61,902 bases of DNA. Source: Alphaproteobacteria bacterium (lineage in GTDB: Bacteria > Pseudomonadota > Alphaproteobacteria > Rhodobacterales > Rhodobacteraceae). The translations under genes were made by a program, and so were the position numbers. Of this stretch, positions 1-9,166 are shown piece by piece. Where the stretch lies: assembly GCA_030431825.1 (NCBI GenBank), contig JAUIIJ010000030.1, positions 1 to 61,902 on the forward strand, read 5' to 3'. The notes beneath the pieces were generated by a model. The model saw only the letters and a program-made list of their open reading frames with translations, searched no databases and had not been told where the DNA came from. How positions within the stretch are numbered: the first letter of the stretch is position 1; every line of letters starts with the position of its first letter.

Positions 1-597
1 ATTTCCACATTGATATCGCTGAAGTCAGGACCGGGGAGGGCAAGCTCTATCTCTTTGTAGCCATTGACCGAACCAGTAAGTTCGCTGTGGCTCAGTTGGT
101 CGAGAAAGCCCATCGCAAGACTGCGTGGGAGTTCCTGGAGCACCTGCTTGAGAAGGTGCCCTACCGGATACACACGATTCTCACAGACAATGGCATCCAG
201 TTCGCCGAACAGCCCCGGAACCGTGACAGCGTCACATTCCGCAAGATGCGTTTTGACCTGATTTGCGAAGCCAACGACATCGAACATCGTTTGACCAAAC
301 CAAATCACCCCTGGAGTTCCGAGGATCAGAAAACAGTCCGGGGGACTGTTTTCCCGAGGGACGGCCAGGTCGAACGGATGAACCGTACGATCAGGGACGC
401 GACGGTGAAGAGGTATCACTACGAAAGCCACGATCAGCTTTGCCGTCACTTCGCCGATCTCCTGGATGCGTACAACTTTGCGCGGCGGCTGAAGACACTC
501 AGCGGGTTAACGCCATACGAATACATCTGCAAAATCTGGACATCAGAACCAGAGCGATTCATCATAAATCCGATCCACCAGATGACAGGACCGAACA
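1..597 (+). mobile_element. IS481-family insertion sequence, right part
   Basis: The window opens inside an IS481-type element and contains its right end. The right terminus is placed at 597, after ccgaaca, because the same terminal sequence ends the second copy at 34034, where it is followed by a target duplication. Here the outer flank is tttcga, not the NCTAGN target typical of IS481, so the original flank has been lost or the element moved by recombination. The left end lies outside the window. The sequence is nearly identical to the 34.0-34.7 kb copy over the shared part, but in the opposite orientation. Confidence 0.85.
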
Positions 598-656
598 TTT
601 CGACACCGCAGTCCAGGCCGCGCGATCGGCTTGCCCCGGGCGATTTGAACCCATAG
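3..656 (+). CDS. IS481-family transposase, 5'-partial at window edge
   Basis: DDE integrase-core transposase of the IS481 family. The open frame enters from outside the window. The three catalytic acidic residues are visible: D in HIDIAE, D in LTDNGIQF and E in QVERMN. The C-terminal TPYEYICKIWTSEPERF block is typical. Two oddities stand out. The block between NHPW and GQVERMN is 16 residues instead of the usual two (TN), encoded by a hairpin-bearing insertion. Reading also continues about 60 bases past the IS end into host DNA and stops at 654-656, because the stop normally supplied by the CTAG target is absent. All core motifs present are intact, so activity is possible. Confidence 0.85.
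   Translation, partial: FHIDIAEVRTGEGKLYLFVAIDRTSKFAVAQLVEKAHRKTAWEFLEHLLEKVPYRIHTILTDNGIQFAEQPRNRDSVTFRKMRFDLICEANDIEHRLTKPNHPWSSEDQKTVRGTVFPRDGQVERMNRTIRDATVKRYHYESHDQLCRHFADLLDAYNFARRLKTLSGLTPYEYICKIWTSEPERFIINPIHQMTGPNISTPQSRPRDRLAPGDLNP
329..353. repeat. 11-bp inverted repeat inserted in transposase core
   Basis: A perfect hairpin: GAAAACAGTCC, loop GGG, GGACTGTTTTC. It lies in frame in the transposase, a few codons before the catalytic Glu, within a net 14-codon insertion relative to usual IS481 transposases. The same hairpin is at 34278-34302 in the other copy. Confidence 0.85.
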
Positions 657-695
657 ACAGGCGCGACCCCAAACCACCAGGAAACGGAGCCCGAC

Positions 696-1403
696 ATGTC
701 CCCGGAAAAATCTGATGACCGCCTGATCGTTGCGCTTGACGTCCCCAACGCATTGCAGGGTCTGGAATTGACCCGGCAGATCGGCGATGCGGTGGGCTTC
801 TATAAAATCGGGCTCGGGATGCTGACCGGGGGCGGTCTGGCCCTTGCCAACGAGTTGAAGGAAGAGCACGGCAAACGCATCTTTCTCGACATGAAGCTGT
901 TTGACATCGGCGCGACGGTCGAAGCCGCGGTGCGCGGTCTGGCCCAATACGATCTGGACTTTCTGACCGTGCATGGCGATCCGCATGTGGTGCGGGCGGC
1001 CAAGGAAGGCGCGGCGGGCAGCGGACTGAAAATCCTCGGCGTGACGATCCTGACCTCGCTGGATCGCGGCGACCTGGATGACGGAATGATGATCGCCGGA
1101 CAGGTTCCCGAACTGGTTGTCGAGCGGGCCGCGCGTGCGCTTGAGGCCGGGGCCGACGGGGTCATTGCGAGCCCGCAGGAGGCAGCCGCGATCCGCGCCC
1201 TGCCCGAAGCGGAGGGCCGCCTGATCGTCACCCCGGGCGTTCGACCGGCAGGGGCGGCGCTTGGCGATCAGAAGCGGGTTGCGACACCGGCAACCGCGAT
1301 TGCAGACGGTGTCGACCATATCGTAGTCGGTCGTCCGGTCTGGACCGCGGCGGATCCGCGCGCCGCCGCACAGGCGATAATCGCTGAAATGGCCGGTTCG
1401 TGA
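696..1403 (+). CDS. pyrF: Orotidine 5'-phosphate decarboxylase
   Basis: Last step of de novo UMP synthesis: decarboxylation of OMP to UMP in the cytosol. The 235-residue length is normal for a bacterial PyrF. The active-site stretch LDMKLFDIGATV (about residues 67-78) carries the D-x-K-x-x-D catalytic array. TPGVRPAG near 175-182 and HIVVGRPVW near the C-terminus are the phosphate-binding loops of the TIM barrel. The ATG follows a GGAG-type ribosome site. Its promoter region is squeezed between the IS481 end at 597 and the start, so the IS may have altered upstream control. No pyrimidine operon partner is visible in the window. Confidence 0.96.
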   Translation: MSPEKSDDRLIVALDVPNALQGLELTRQIGDAVGFYKIGLGMLTGGGLALANELKEEHGKRIFLDMKLFDIGATVEAAVRGLAQYDLDFLTVHGDPHVVRAAKEGAAGSGLKILGVTILTSLDRGDLDDGMMIAGQVPELVVERAARALEAGADGVIASPQEAAAIRALPEAEGRLIVTPGVRPAGAALGDQKRVATPATAIADGVDHIVVGRPVWTAADPRAAAQAIIAEMAGS

Positions 1404-1576
1404 CGGGCGCATGAAACCAGCAGGAAATGTTGTTTCCCGCCTGTGCCCATAAAGGCACATTCAGGAGTTGTATTTCCAAAGTCGGGGATTCCTGACTTTT
1501 CAAATCGACGGTTTTAGGTGACGCTGGGTCAACGGATACTCCCCTGCGAACCTTTTCTTCCTGTGGTTCGCAACCT

Positions 1577-1606
1577 CCCCCCGCCTCAGCCGCGGGGGGT
1601 CTTTCC
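1577..1606 (+). terminator. Candidate rho-independent terminator
   Basis: Stem CCCCCCGC (1577-1584) pairs with GCGGGGGG (1592-1599), followed by the short U-rich stretch tcttt. It sits between pyrF and the convergent NUDIX gene and could end pyrF transcription. A weaker hairpin, TGTGCC/GGCACA, lies upstream at 1442-1459. Confidence 0.6.
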
Positions 1607-1617
1607 GAAAATCCCGG

Positions 1618-2028
1618 CTAGCCGTTCTTTTCCGACAGATACAAGCGGATCTGTTCGGCGAGGTGCGGCACCGCCAATTCGTGTTCGCAATAGGTTCTGA
1701 CCGGCATCAGGCACCAGCCCTGCCCTTCGTTTCCGAACACGATTTTTTCCCGCAACCGGCGCGGTCGATGCGCCGCGAAGAACCATGAGGAACCTTGCGG
1801 GCGCTGGTGACAGCGCGCCCAGACCAGATCGCGCTCTTGCAAGGTCAGACCAACCTCCTCATAGGTCTCGCGCAAAGCACATTGTGCGGCAGTCTCGTTG
1901 CCTTCGCGCCCGCCGCCGGGCAGATCCCAGTGATCCGGCCAGGGAATGTCAGGGCGGTCATCGCGGCGGATCACCAGCAGATCGTTCCCCAGGAACAGGG
2001 CCAGCTTGGCTCCGGAAAACTCCATCAT
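1618..2028 (-). CDS. NUDIX hydrolase
   Basis: A 136-residue NUDIX-fold pyrophosphohydrolase acting on a nucleoside diphosphate linked to another moiety. The Nudix box is clear: GGGREGNETAAQ followed by ALRETYEEVGL, matching GX5EX7REUXEEXGU, with the metal-binding REXXEE glutamates. The frame is open for 30 more codons upstream, but the start at the MMEF pair fits the family length and leaves a short divergent region with dinB. Substrate cannot be read from the sequence; MutT/NudH-like housecleaning is possible. Confidence 0.88.
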   Translation of the reverse strand: MMEFSGAKLALFLGNDLLVIRRDDRPDIPWPDHWDLPGGGREGNETAAQCALRETYEEVGLTLQERDLVWARCHQRPQGSSWFFAAHRPRRLREKIVFGNEGQGWCLMPVRTYCEHELAVPHLAEQIRLYLSEKNG

Positions 2029-2124
2029 CGAGGCCCGGCCCCCTGAAAAATGCGCTGACGCGGCAAAGCAACCTGCTGTAACATGACCAGTATAGTAACG
2101 ATTTGCATATCGGAACAACCCGCC

Positions 2125-3381
2125 ATGCCCTCACTCTGCCGAGATTGCCTGCATCAGGCGCAAGGCGACATGCGCCGCTGCGTCAGATGCGCAAGCCCGC
2201 GCGTCCTGCGGCATCCGGAACTGTTCGATCTTGGCATCGCGCATATGGATTGCGACGCGTTCTACGCGTCCGTGGAAAAGCGTGACAATCCCGAGTTGGC
2301 GGACAAACCGGTGATCATCGGCGGTGGTCGCCGGGGGGTCGTGTCGACCGCCTGTTATGTTGCCCGCATCCGTGGCGTGCATTCGGCGATGCCGATGTTC
2401 CAGGCGCTGAAACTGTGCCCCGACGCCGTCATCATCAAGCCCCGCATGGCAGCCTATGTCGATGCCAGTCGCCAGATCAGGGCAATGATGGAAGAACTGA
2501 CCCCCGCGATTCAGCCGCTTTCGCTGGACGAGGCCTTTCTCGATCTGACCGGCACCACGCGCTTGCATGGTGCACCGCCGGCGGTGATGCTGGCCCGGTT
2601 GGTCAAGCGCATGAAGGACGAGCTTGGCCTGACCGGTTCGATTGGCCTGTCCCACAACAAGTTCCTCGCCAAGGTGGCCTCGGATCTCGACAAACCGCGC
2701 GGCTTCTCGGTGATCGGCAAGGCGGAAACCGCAGCGTTCCTGCACGACAAGCCCGTGCGCCTGATCTGGGGCATCGGCCCCGCGGCACAAGCCTCGCTCG
2801 ACAAGGCGGGCATCCGAACCTTTTCCGACCTGCTGCGATGGGAGCGAAGCGAGCTTTCGGCGCGTTTCGGGGCGATGGGGGAACGCCTCTGGCATCTTGC
2901 GCGCGGACAGGACCGGCGCCGCGTTTCCGCCCACGAACCGGTGAAATCAATCAGCAACGAAACCACCTTTTCCGAAGACACCGGCGATCCCGACCTGCTT
3001 GACGGACACCTGTGGCGCATGGCCGAAAAGGTCTCGGATCGCGCCAAGGCGCGGCACCTTGCCGGTCGGGTCGTGACGCTCAAGCTGAAACGCGCGGACC
3101 ATAGCAGCCTGACCCGCCGCCAGGCGCTGCGCGATGCGACGCAAATGGCAGACACCATCTATCGCACAGCGTGCGCATTGTTCGATCAGGTGACAAATCA
3201 GGGCCCCTTCCGCCTGTTGGGTTGCGGGCTGAGTGAACTGGTGCCCGAGACCGAGGCAGACAAGTCGGGCGACCTGCTCGATCCGGGCGCACGACAGCGC
3301 AGCAGCGCCGAACGCGCCACGGATGCGATTCGCGCGCGGTTCGGATCGGACGCAATCAGAAAGGGACGCTCGCTGCGCTGA
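2125..3381 (+). CDS. dinB: DNA polymerase IV (Y-family)
   Basis: Error-prone translesion polymerase. The palm motifs are present: HMDCDAFYASVE (metal site I) and LSLDEAFLDLTG (SLDE metal site). The GLSHNKFLAKVASDLDKP block and the helix-hairpin-helix region IWGIGPAA are typical of DinB. The N-terminus has an extra roughly 40-residue head with two CxxC pairs (CRDC and RCVRC), a small zinc-ribbon-like extension that I recall from Rhodobacterales DinB. The start MPSLCRDC is chosen because it begins just before that head; the open frame extends 14 codons further. No clear GTTC-N7-GTTC LexA box was seen upstream. Confidence 0.93.
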   Translation: MPSLCRDCLHQAQGDMRRCVRCASPRVLRHPELFDLGIAHMDCDAFYASVEKRDNPELADKPVIIGGGRRGVVSTACYVARIRGVHSAMPMFQALKLCPDAVIIKPRMAAYVDASRQIRAMMEELTPAIQPLSLDEAFLDLTGTTRLHGAPPAVMLARLVKRMKDELGLTGSIGLSHNKFLAKVASDLDKPRGFSVIGKAETAAFLHDKPVRLIWGIGPAAQASLDKAGIRTFSDLLRWERSELSARFGAMGERLWHLARGQDRRRVSAHEPVKSISNETTFSEDTGDPDLLDGHLWRMAEKVSDRAKARHLAGRVVTLKLKRADHSSLTRRQALRDATQMADTIYRTACALFDQVTNQGPFRLLGCGLSELVPETEADKSGDLLDPGARQRSSAERATDAIRARFGSDAIRKGRSLR

Positions 3382-3489
3382 TCGTCCCGCCGCGACGGAC
3401 CTGGTTCGTCAACGCAAGACCCGGAGCGACGCGCGGTCCTGTTGTCGGGTTTCGAACCACTGGCACATCACCATCCGCCCGAAAGCAGC

Positions 3490-3522
3490 CAAACGAAAAG
3501 AGCCCCGCCGTGAAGGCGGGGC
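3490..3522 (-). terminator. Rho-independent terminator of ccrM
   Basis: Read on the minus strand: GCCCCGCC, loop of five, GGCGGGGC (3502-3522), followed by TCTTTTCGTTT. It lies 60 bases beyond the ccrM stop, and the U-rich tail is only on the minus-strand side. Confidence 0.8.
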
Positions 3523-3581
3523 AAGTCTGGTGCCTCATGACAGGCCACAGGCACCGGCGGTAGCTCGGTAATTCTGATGTG

Positions 3582-4739
<1,158 letters not shown>

Positions 4740-4747
4740 TCAAAGCC

Positions 4748-4775
4748 GATTCGCCGTCAATTTCTTTTTTGAATC
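4748..4775 (-). promoter_or_regulatory. Pair of GANTC sites upstream of ccrM
   Basis: GATTC at 4748-4752 and GAATC at 4771-4775 lie in the 88-bp gap before ccrM; the second overlaps the rnhB stop codon. They are CcrM target sites in the likely promoter region. Methylation-sensitive autoregulation is known for ccrM in Caulobacter; here it is an inference. Confidence 0.5.
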
Positions 4776-5406
4776 AGTGGCTTATAGATTTTTCTTGATA
4801 CAATATATTGTGTACCGGTTTGAACGAACGTCTATGGTGTGGGGTCACACCGAGATTTTGAAGCGCGTCCCTGTGTCTTTTTGACGGGTATCCGGCATTG
4901 GTCTCCCATCCGTATCCGGGATGCTGTTGCGCCAAATCCACCATGATGCGATCGCGTTCGATTTTGGCCACGATCGACGCTGCGGAAATCGACACCGAAC
5001 GGGCATCTCCCTTTATCACCGCCTCGGCGGGTATGCTCAGCCCGCGCGGGATCAGGTTGCCGTCGATCAACAGGAAATCCGGCGCCGGTGACAAGGCCGC
5101 AACCGCGCGCTCCATCGCCAGGTGGCTGGCGCGCAGAATATTCAGCCGGTCGATCTCCTCGACACTCGCATGGGCGATGCCGATCTCTGCGACGCGGTGC
5201 AATTCCTGATCCAGAGCCGCACGGGCTTTGGGCGACAGCTTCTTGGAATCGTTCAGCCCCACGGGCAACACGTCGAGATCCAGAACCACCGCCGCCGCGG
5301 TGACCGGCCCGGCCAATGGGCCACGGCCGACCTCGTCCACACCCGCAATACGACAATGGCCGCGCGCGCGGGCGGCCAGTTCCAGGCTGTCGTCGGGTAT
5401 GCTCAT
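4774..5406 (-). CDS. rnhB: Ribonuclease HII
   Basis: Cleaves RNA in RNA-DNA hybrids and single ribonucleotides in DNA. The active-site signature GVDEVGRGPLAGPV is near residue 20, followed by LNDSKKLS, LIDGN and KGDARSVSISAASIVAK, which supply the four acidic metal ligands. The C-terminus has HPGYGWETNAGYPSKRH. The start MSIPDD is preceded by a G-rich ribosome site and gives a normal 210 residues; the frame is open for 38 more codons upstream. It precedes ccrM by 88 bp on the same strand. Confidence 0.94.
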   Translation of the reverse strand: MSIPDDSLELAARARGHCRIAGVDEVGRGPLAGPVTAAAVVLDLDVLPVGLNDSKKLSPKARAALDQELHRVAEIGIAHASVEEIDRLNILRASHLAMERAVAALSPAPDFLLIDGNLIPRGLSIPAEAVIKGDARSVSISAASIVAKIERDRIMVDLAQQHPGYGWETNAGYPSKRHRDALQNLGVTPHHRRSFKPVHNILYQEKSISH

Positions 5407-5798
5407 GCCCCCCTGCTGCATTCTGCCCGAAGGCAGTGCAAGCGAAAAGCGCGCAGCGGGGCAAAGGTCGCGATAAGAGACGGCATGGCGGACGTGGAAA
5501 AACACAGCATAAAAGATCACGTTCTTCTGTTACTGGCTGCCCCTGAAACTGATCGCCCCGCCGTCGCCCTTTCGTCGCCCCTACCGATAGCGACATACAC
5601 AACTGCGCTCCGGCACGAATGACCGCCAAAACGATTGCGACCGAACCATCTCCGCCACCTCCAGAGCGGTGCCTTCGATCTTAGGAAACGCTATGCTCTC
5701 GAACATGAATACCTGATGTGCGTAGGTCAGGCAGTTCACGAGTCTGCGGGAACAAGTGGGCAAATCCAGCGGAACTGGTGCGTCCTGGTAAAGGACTA
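5407..5798. other. Intergenic gap, left edge of accessory block
   Basis: 392 bases without a convincing gene. A 73-codon minus-strand frame (5581-5802, GTG start overlapping the previous stop) has no recognisable motif. No tRNA, att repeat or integrase was seen. The boundary between core (rnhB) and accessory DNA must lie here. Confidence 0.5.
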
Positions 5799-6479
5799 TC
5801 ACATGACACGGGCAACAAATCCTTCCAGGTCACTCATTCCCACTACATGGCAATAGATCATGTTGATGATCTCAAGTTCGCGTTCGTGCAATTCATCAGT
5901 GGCCGCAGCGCAGGCATCATGAACGACAAGAACCTCGAAGCTCTCATCAGCCAGCGAGCGCACCGTCGAACTGATGCATTGATCGGTGAAGATGCCTGAA
6001 ACGATAACGTGCCGGATGCCGATATTTTGTAGCGTCAAGCGCAAGTTGGTGCCGGTGAGCGCGCTGTCGGTGGTCTTGGTCACCACAATCTCGTCGCCCT
6101 GCGGAGCGAGCGCATCGACAATCTGGCTGTCTTCGCGCCCCTTGGGCAAAAGGAGATAGTTGAACCCGGGTTTCTTCTGGCTGAGCGAGCGGTCGCGGCC
6201 ATCTTCTGTCTGACAGGCAATCCGTGCGAACATCACCTCGATCCCTTCCGCGCGGGCCCATTCAATGAGCCGCGCGTTATTCGGGATAACAATATCGTTC
6301 ATACGATTGAAGAAGGGCTGCCAGCGGCTGGCCTCCAAGTCGTCTTCCGGTGTTTCGAGATAGGTATTCTGGATGTCAATCACGAGCAGCGCGGTGCGGG
6401 CCGGCTCGAGTACGATGTCTTCGGGCTCTTCGGCAGTTTCGTAATAGAAACTGCGAAAGGCGGTTTTCCAGTTGCTCAT
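5799..6479 (-). CDS. Isochorismatase-family cysteine hydrolase
   Basis: A 226-residue hydrolase of the isochorismatase/N-carbamoylsarcosine amidase superfamily. The catalytic triad is visible: Asp in LLVIDIQNTY (about residue 35), Lys in VVTKTTDSAL (about 133) and Cys in GIFTDQCISST (about 168). A cis-peptide-type GTNLRLTL stretch lies between. The family hydrolyses C-N bonds of amides, carbamoyls or ureas as well as isochorismate, so the substrate is open. It is the last gene of the microcompartment operon, 24 bp after the kinase gene, with a good GGAG ribosome site. It is not a standard member of RMM-type loci as I know them, and may release ammonia or the amino alcohol from an amide precursor. 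Confidence 0.85.
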   Translation of the reverse strand: MSNWKTAFRSFYYETAEEPEDIVLEPARTALLVIDIQNTYLETPEDDLEASRWQPFFNRMNDIVIPNNARLIEWARAEGIEVMFARIACQTEDGRDRSLSQKKPGFNYLLLPKGREDSQIVDALAPQGDEIVVTKTTDSALTGTNLRLTLQNIGIRHVIVSGIFTDQCISSTVRSLADESFEVLVVHDACAAATDELHERELEIINMIYCHVVGMSDLEGFVARVM

Positions 6480-6503
6480 CTCCGGTCCTCTTGCGAACGG
6501 GTG

Positions 6504-7511
6504 CTAAGCCCCGATTTTGTCCATATAGGCTTGGCCCAGGCGGGCGGTGACAGCCGCGAAACCGGGCGCAAGTTCCTGCGGCTCGGGCGCCTCAATATGG
6601 CTACCGATCCATGCCAGGAGAGCCATGCGCCGCAACATCACGAAAGTGTCGATCTCGGCCTCTTCCTCGGCGCTCATCTTGCGGACGGACCTATAGCCGT
6701 GCACCCATGCCTCGCGCATTGCGGGAATGCGCGGGTCGTCTTCGATAAAGCTGATGGCGGCAGCGAAGTCGTAAAGGAACCATCCCCAACCACAATCGTC
6801 GAAATCGATGAGGCGGGTGCCGTTGGCGTTCACCAGCAGGTTGGCCAGACGCATGTCGGCGTGGATCAGGTTGAACCGGTCAGGTGCCTTGCCGAACGCG
6901 TCGAGCCGCTCGCAAATTGTCTGCTGCACCTTCTCCAGCACCTGCGCAACCTCTGCCGTGACCTCTGGAGCGTCGCGCCAGTCGCCCCATGTCGCCTCGG
7001 GGCCGAACATCGCGTCGGCATCCCAAGTAAGACGCTCGAATCCGTCTGGCTTGTCCCAGCTCAGCACATGTTCGTGGCAGCGTGCGGCAATTCTGCCCAA
7101 CTCCCGGAACCCGTCGGTCATATCACCGCTTTCATCGGGCTGCGACCCTTCGACGAAATGGAACAGGACCATGTAACGGGTATCGGCCAGACCGTCGACG
7201 CTACCACTCTGGATCGGGTCGCCGTTCTTGCCGGTGTAATACCCCGGCGTGGTGACCACACCGTCGCGGTCGAGCGCCTCGAGCCAGGCCAGTTCGCATT
7301 CGATGGAACGGTGCGAATGGTAGTTTTCGCGATGGATGCGCAGGACGGACTTGTAGTCGTTCGGTGCCTCCACCAGGTAGGTCGCGTTTTCTGACACATT
7401 GATGAGCCGTGCCGTGGCGTCGTCGGGAACGTTCCAGAACGAGAGTGACTGCTGCGCAAGCCGGTGAAGATGGCGCAGCAATTCTTCCAGTGGCATATCC
7501 GATCCGGACAT
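6504..7511 (-). CDS. APH-fold small-molecule kinase, probable amino-alcohol kinase
   Basis: A 335-residue phosphotransferase of the aminoglycoside/choline kinase (APH) fold. The catalytic loop HADMRLANLL starts near residue 217 and the metal-binding LIDFDDCGWGW near 235; the N-lobe lysine is in YKSVLRIHRENYH. The start MSGSDM follows GGGAGGGAG; the 57 upstream codons lack a ribosome site and read as GC-rich shadow. In RMM/aminoacetone loci a kinase of this type phosphorylates 1-amino-2-propanol, giving the substrate for a phospholyase. That role fits here because phospholyase, aldehyde dehydrogenase and shell genes share the operon. Confidence 0.85.
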   Translation of the reverse strand: MSGSDMPLEELLRHLHRLAQQSLSFWNVPDDATARLINVSENATYLVEAPNDYKSVLRIHRENYHSHRSIECELAWLEALDRDGVVTTPGYYTGKNGDPIQSGSVDGLADTRYMVLFHFVEGSQPDESGDMTDGFRELGRIAARCHEHVLSWDKPDGFERLTWDADAMFGPEATWGDWRDAPEVTAEVAQVLEKVQQTICERLDAFGKAPDRFNLIHADMRLANLLVNANGTRLIDFDDCGWGWFLYDFAAAISFIEDDPRIPAMREAWVHGYRSVRKMSAEEEAEIDTFVMLRRMALLAWIGSHIEAPEPQELAPGFAAVTARLGQAYMDKIGA

Positions 7512-7545
7512 CGCGATCTCCCTCCCTGTCGTATTTTCTCGATCG

Positions 7546-8316
7546 TCAGATCTCTTCCATCGCCTCAAGCGACTCGGGCAGGATCTGACCACCGTCGATG
7601 ACGATCTGCTGCCCAGTGATGTAACCGGCCTCGTCCGATGCAAAGAACAGCGCGGCATTGCCGATATCCTCGACATCGCCAAGACGCTTGAGCGGAATCG
7701 AGGCGGCCATCGTGTCCAAATAATCTTGACCGAGATCCTGAAGGCCTTCTGTATAGATGTTGCCGGGCATCACGGCATTGATCGTGGTGTTGTAGCGCGA
7801 CAATTCCATTGCAGCGGTCTTGATGAAACCCAGTTGTCCGGATTTCGAGGCGCCGTAATGCGCCCAGCCCGGAAAGCCGGTATGCGGGCCGGTGATGGAC
7901 GAGGTGATCACGACGCGGCCCTTGCCCGCTTTCTCGAAATGCGGAATGGCCGCTTTCACGCACAGGAAGGAAGAGCGCAAGTTCGTGGCCATGACCTGGT
8001 CCCATTCGGCTGGATCCATGTCGATCATCTTGGTCTGGGGGAATGCGCCGGCGTTGGCGCACAGAACGTGCAGGCCGCCCTGCGCCTCGGCGGTGTTGTC
8101 CACCATGGCCTTGACGGAGTCCCAGTCGGCCACGTCGCACACCTCGTAACGGACATCGCCCTCAATCTCGCTTGCGGCCTTTTTCAGGTTGTCCTCGTTA
8201 CGTGCGGCGATCGTCAGTTTCGCGCCCTGCCGTGCAAAGACAGTGGCGATGCCGCGACCTATGCCCTTGGACCCGCCTGTGACGATAACGCTTTTGCCTC
8301 TGAGTGACGTAAGCAT
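7546..8316 (-). CDS. SDR dehydrogenase, probable 1-amino-2-propanol/aminoacetone oxidoreductase
   Basis: Classical short-chain dehydrogenase, 256 residues. The nucleotide-binding TGGSKGIG (13-20), the NAG motif, the catalytic Ser in ITSSIT and the YGASK active site are present. The C-terminal ITGQQIVIDGG is typical. GGAGGAAAT precedes the ATG. Known RMM loci encode an SDR that interconverts aminoacetone and 1-amino-2-propanol, and the position between transporter and kinase genes supports the same role. Cofactor preference is not decided by sequence reading alone. Confidence 0.85.
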   Translation of the reverse strand: MLTSLRGKSVIVTGGSKGIGRGIATVFARQGAKLTIAARNEDNLKKAASEIEGDVRYEVCDVADWDSVKAMVDNTAEAQGGLHVLCANAGAFPQTKMIDMDPAEWDQVMATNLRSSFLCVKAAIPHFEKAGKGRVVITSSITGPHTGFPGWAHYGASKSGQLGFIKTAAMELSRYNTTINAVMPGNIYTEGLQDLGQDYLDTMAASIPLKRLGDVEDIGNAALFFASDEAGYITGQQIVIDGGQILPESLEAMEEI

Positions 8317-8353
8317 GGGGATTTCCTCCGTGTTGGTATCTTGTTGTGTTGGT

Positions 8354-9166
8354 TCAATCCTGGGCCGTTCTGGCCTCTTTGTTTGCCCGCATGAGCCAAA
8401 CCAGCGCGAAGGCGAACAGGATCAGCAGAAACGACCCGACCACCGACATGATGCCGAGCGTCGGCACGAGTGGCGAATAGCCTGAAACCATCTTGGCATA
8501 GAGCCATTCCGGAAGGGTCGAGTCCGCGCCGGTGGTGAACAGCGACAAGGGAAAGTTGCCCCAGCTGAGCAGGAAAGCGAAAAGGCCTGCCGACACCAGA
8601 CCGGGCATCAGCAGCGGCAAAGTTATCTCGCGCAGGACGGTAAGCGTCCCTGCTCCCATGTCACGGGCCGCCTCCTCCAGCGCGGGATCGAAGCTGTAGG
8701 CGCGGATGGCCACGATCAGTGTGGCAATCGGCGTGATCCAAACCAGGTGCGCGACGACCGCGGTCTTCCAGGTGGGAATGATGCCAAGCGAGTTGAACCA
8801 CATCAACAGTGCAAGACCCAGCACCGTCTGCGGAAAGAATATCGGCAAAAGGATCAGTTTCTGGAAGACGTTACGAAACCGCCACTGATACCGCGCAAAG
8901 GCCAGCGCACCGAAAAACGCGAATACTAGCGACACGATCGTGACGACGACCGCCACAGAAAGCGAGGTCAGGAGCAGCTCGCTGACCGTACTGCTTTCGA
9001 ATGCCTCGCCGTACCACTTTGTCGAGTAGCGACGGATCGGAAAGCTGAGGTACCGCGCCTGTGAAACCGAGGCGAAGCCGACCGAGACCAGAGGCAGGTA
9101 CAAAAAGGCGATCATCAGGATCCCGTAGACGAACAGGACGTTCCGGGTCAGACGGCTGGCTTTCAT
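8354..9166 (-). CDS. ABC transporter permease, PotC-like
   Basis: A 270-residue inner-membrane permease of the spermidine/putrescine class. Six hydrophobic segments are apparent, starting with NVLFVYGILMIAFLYLP and ending with SVVGSFLLILFAFALVWLM. The EAA loop, EEAARDMGAGTLTVLREITLPLL (about 160-182), contacts the ATPase. Its stop and start overlap by one base with the preceding permease gene. Together with the next three genes it forms a complete importer, probably for a small cationic amine used by the microcompartment. Confidence 0.9.
   Translation of the reverse strand: MKASRLTRNVLFVYGILMIAFLYLPLVSVGFASVSQARYLSFPIRRYSTKWYGEAFESSTVSELLLTSLSVAVVVTIVSLVFAFFGALAFARYQWRFRNVFQKLILLPIFFPQTVLGLALLMWFNSLGIIPTWKTAVVAHLVWITPIATLIVAIRAYSFDPALEEAARDMGAGTLTVLREITLPLLMPGLVSAGLFAFLLSWGNFPLSLFTTGADSTLPEWLYAKMVSGYSPLVPTLGIMSVVGSFLLILFAFALVWLMRANKEARTAQD

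Noticed and set aside
2029..2124. LexA box for dinB
   Set aside because: No GTTC-N7-GTTC or similar pair was found between the divergent NUDIX and dinB starts.
5581..5802. 73-codon minus-strand frame after the isochorismatase-family gene
   Set aside because: It overlaps the preceding stop in a way that suggests coupling, but it starts with GTG, has no motif, and its composition is like the surrounding non-coding DNA.
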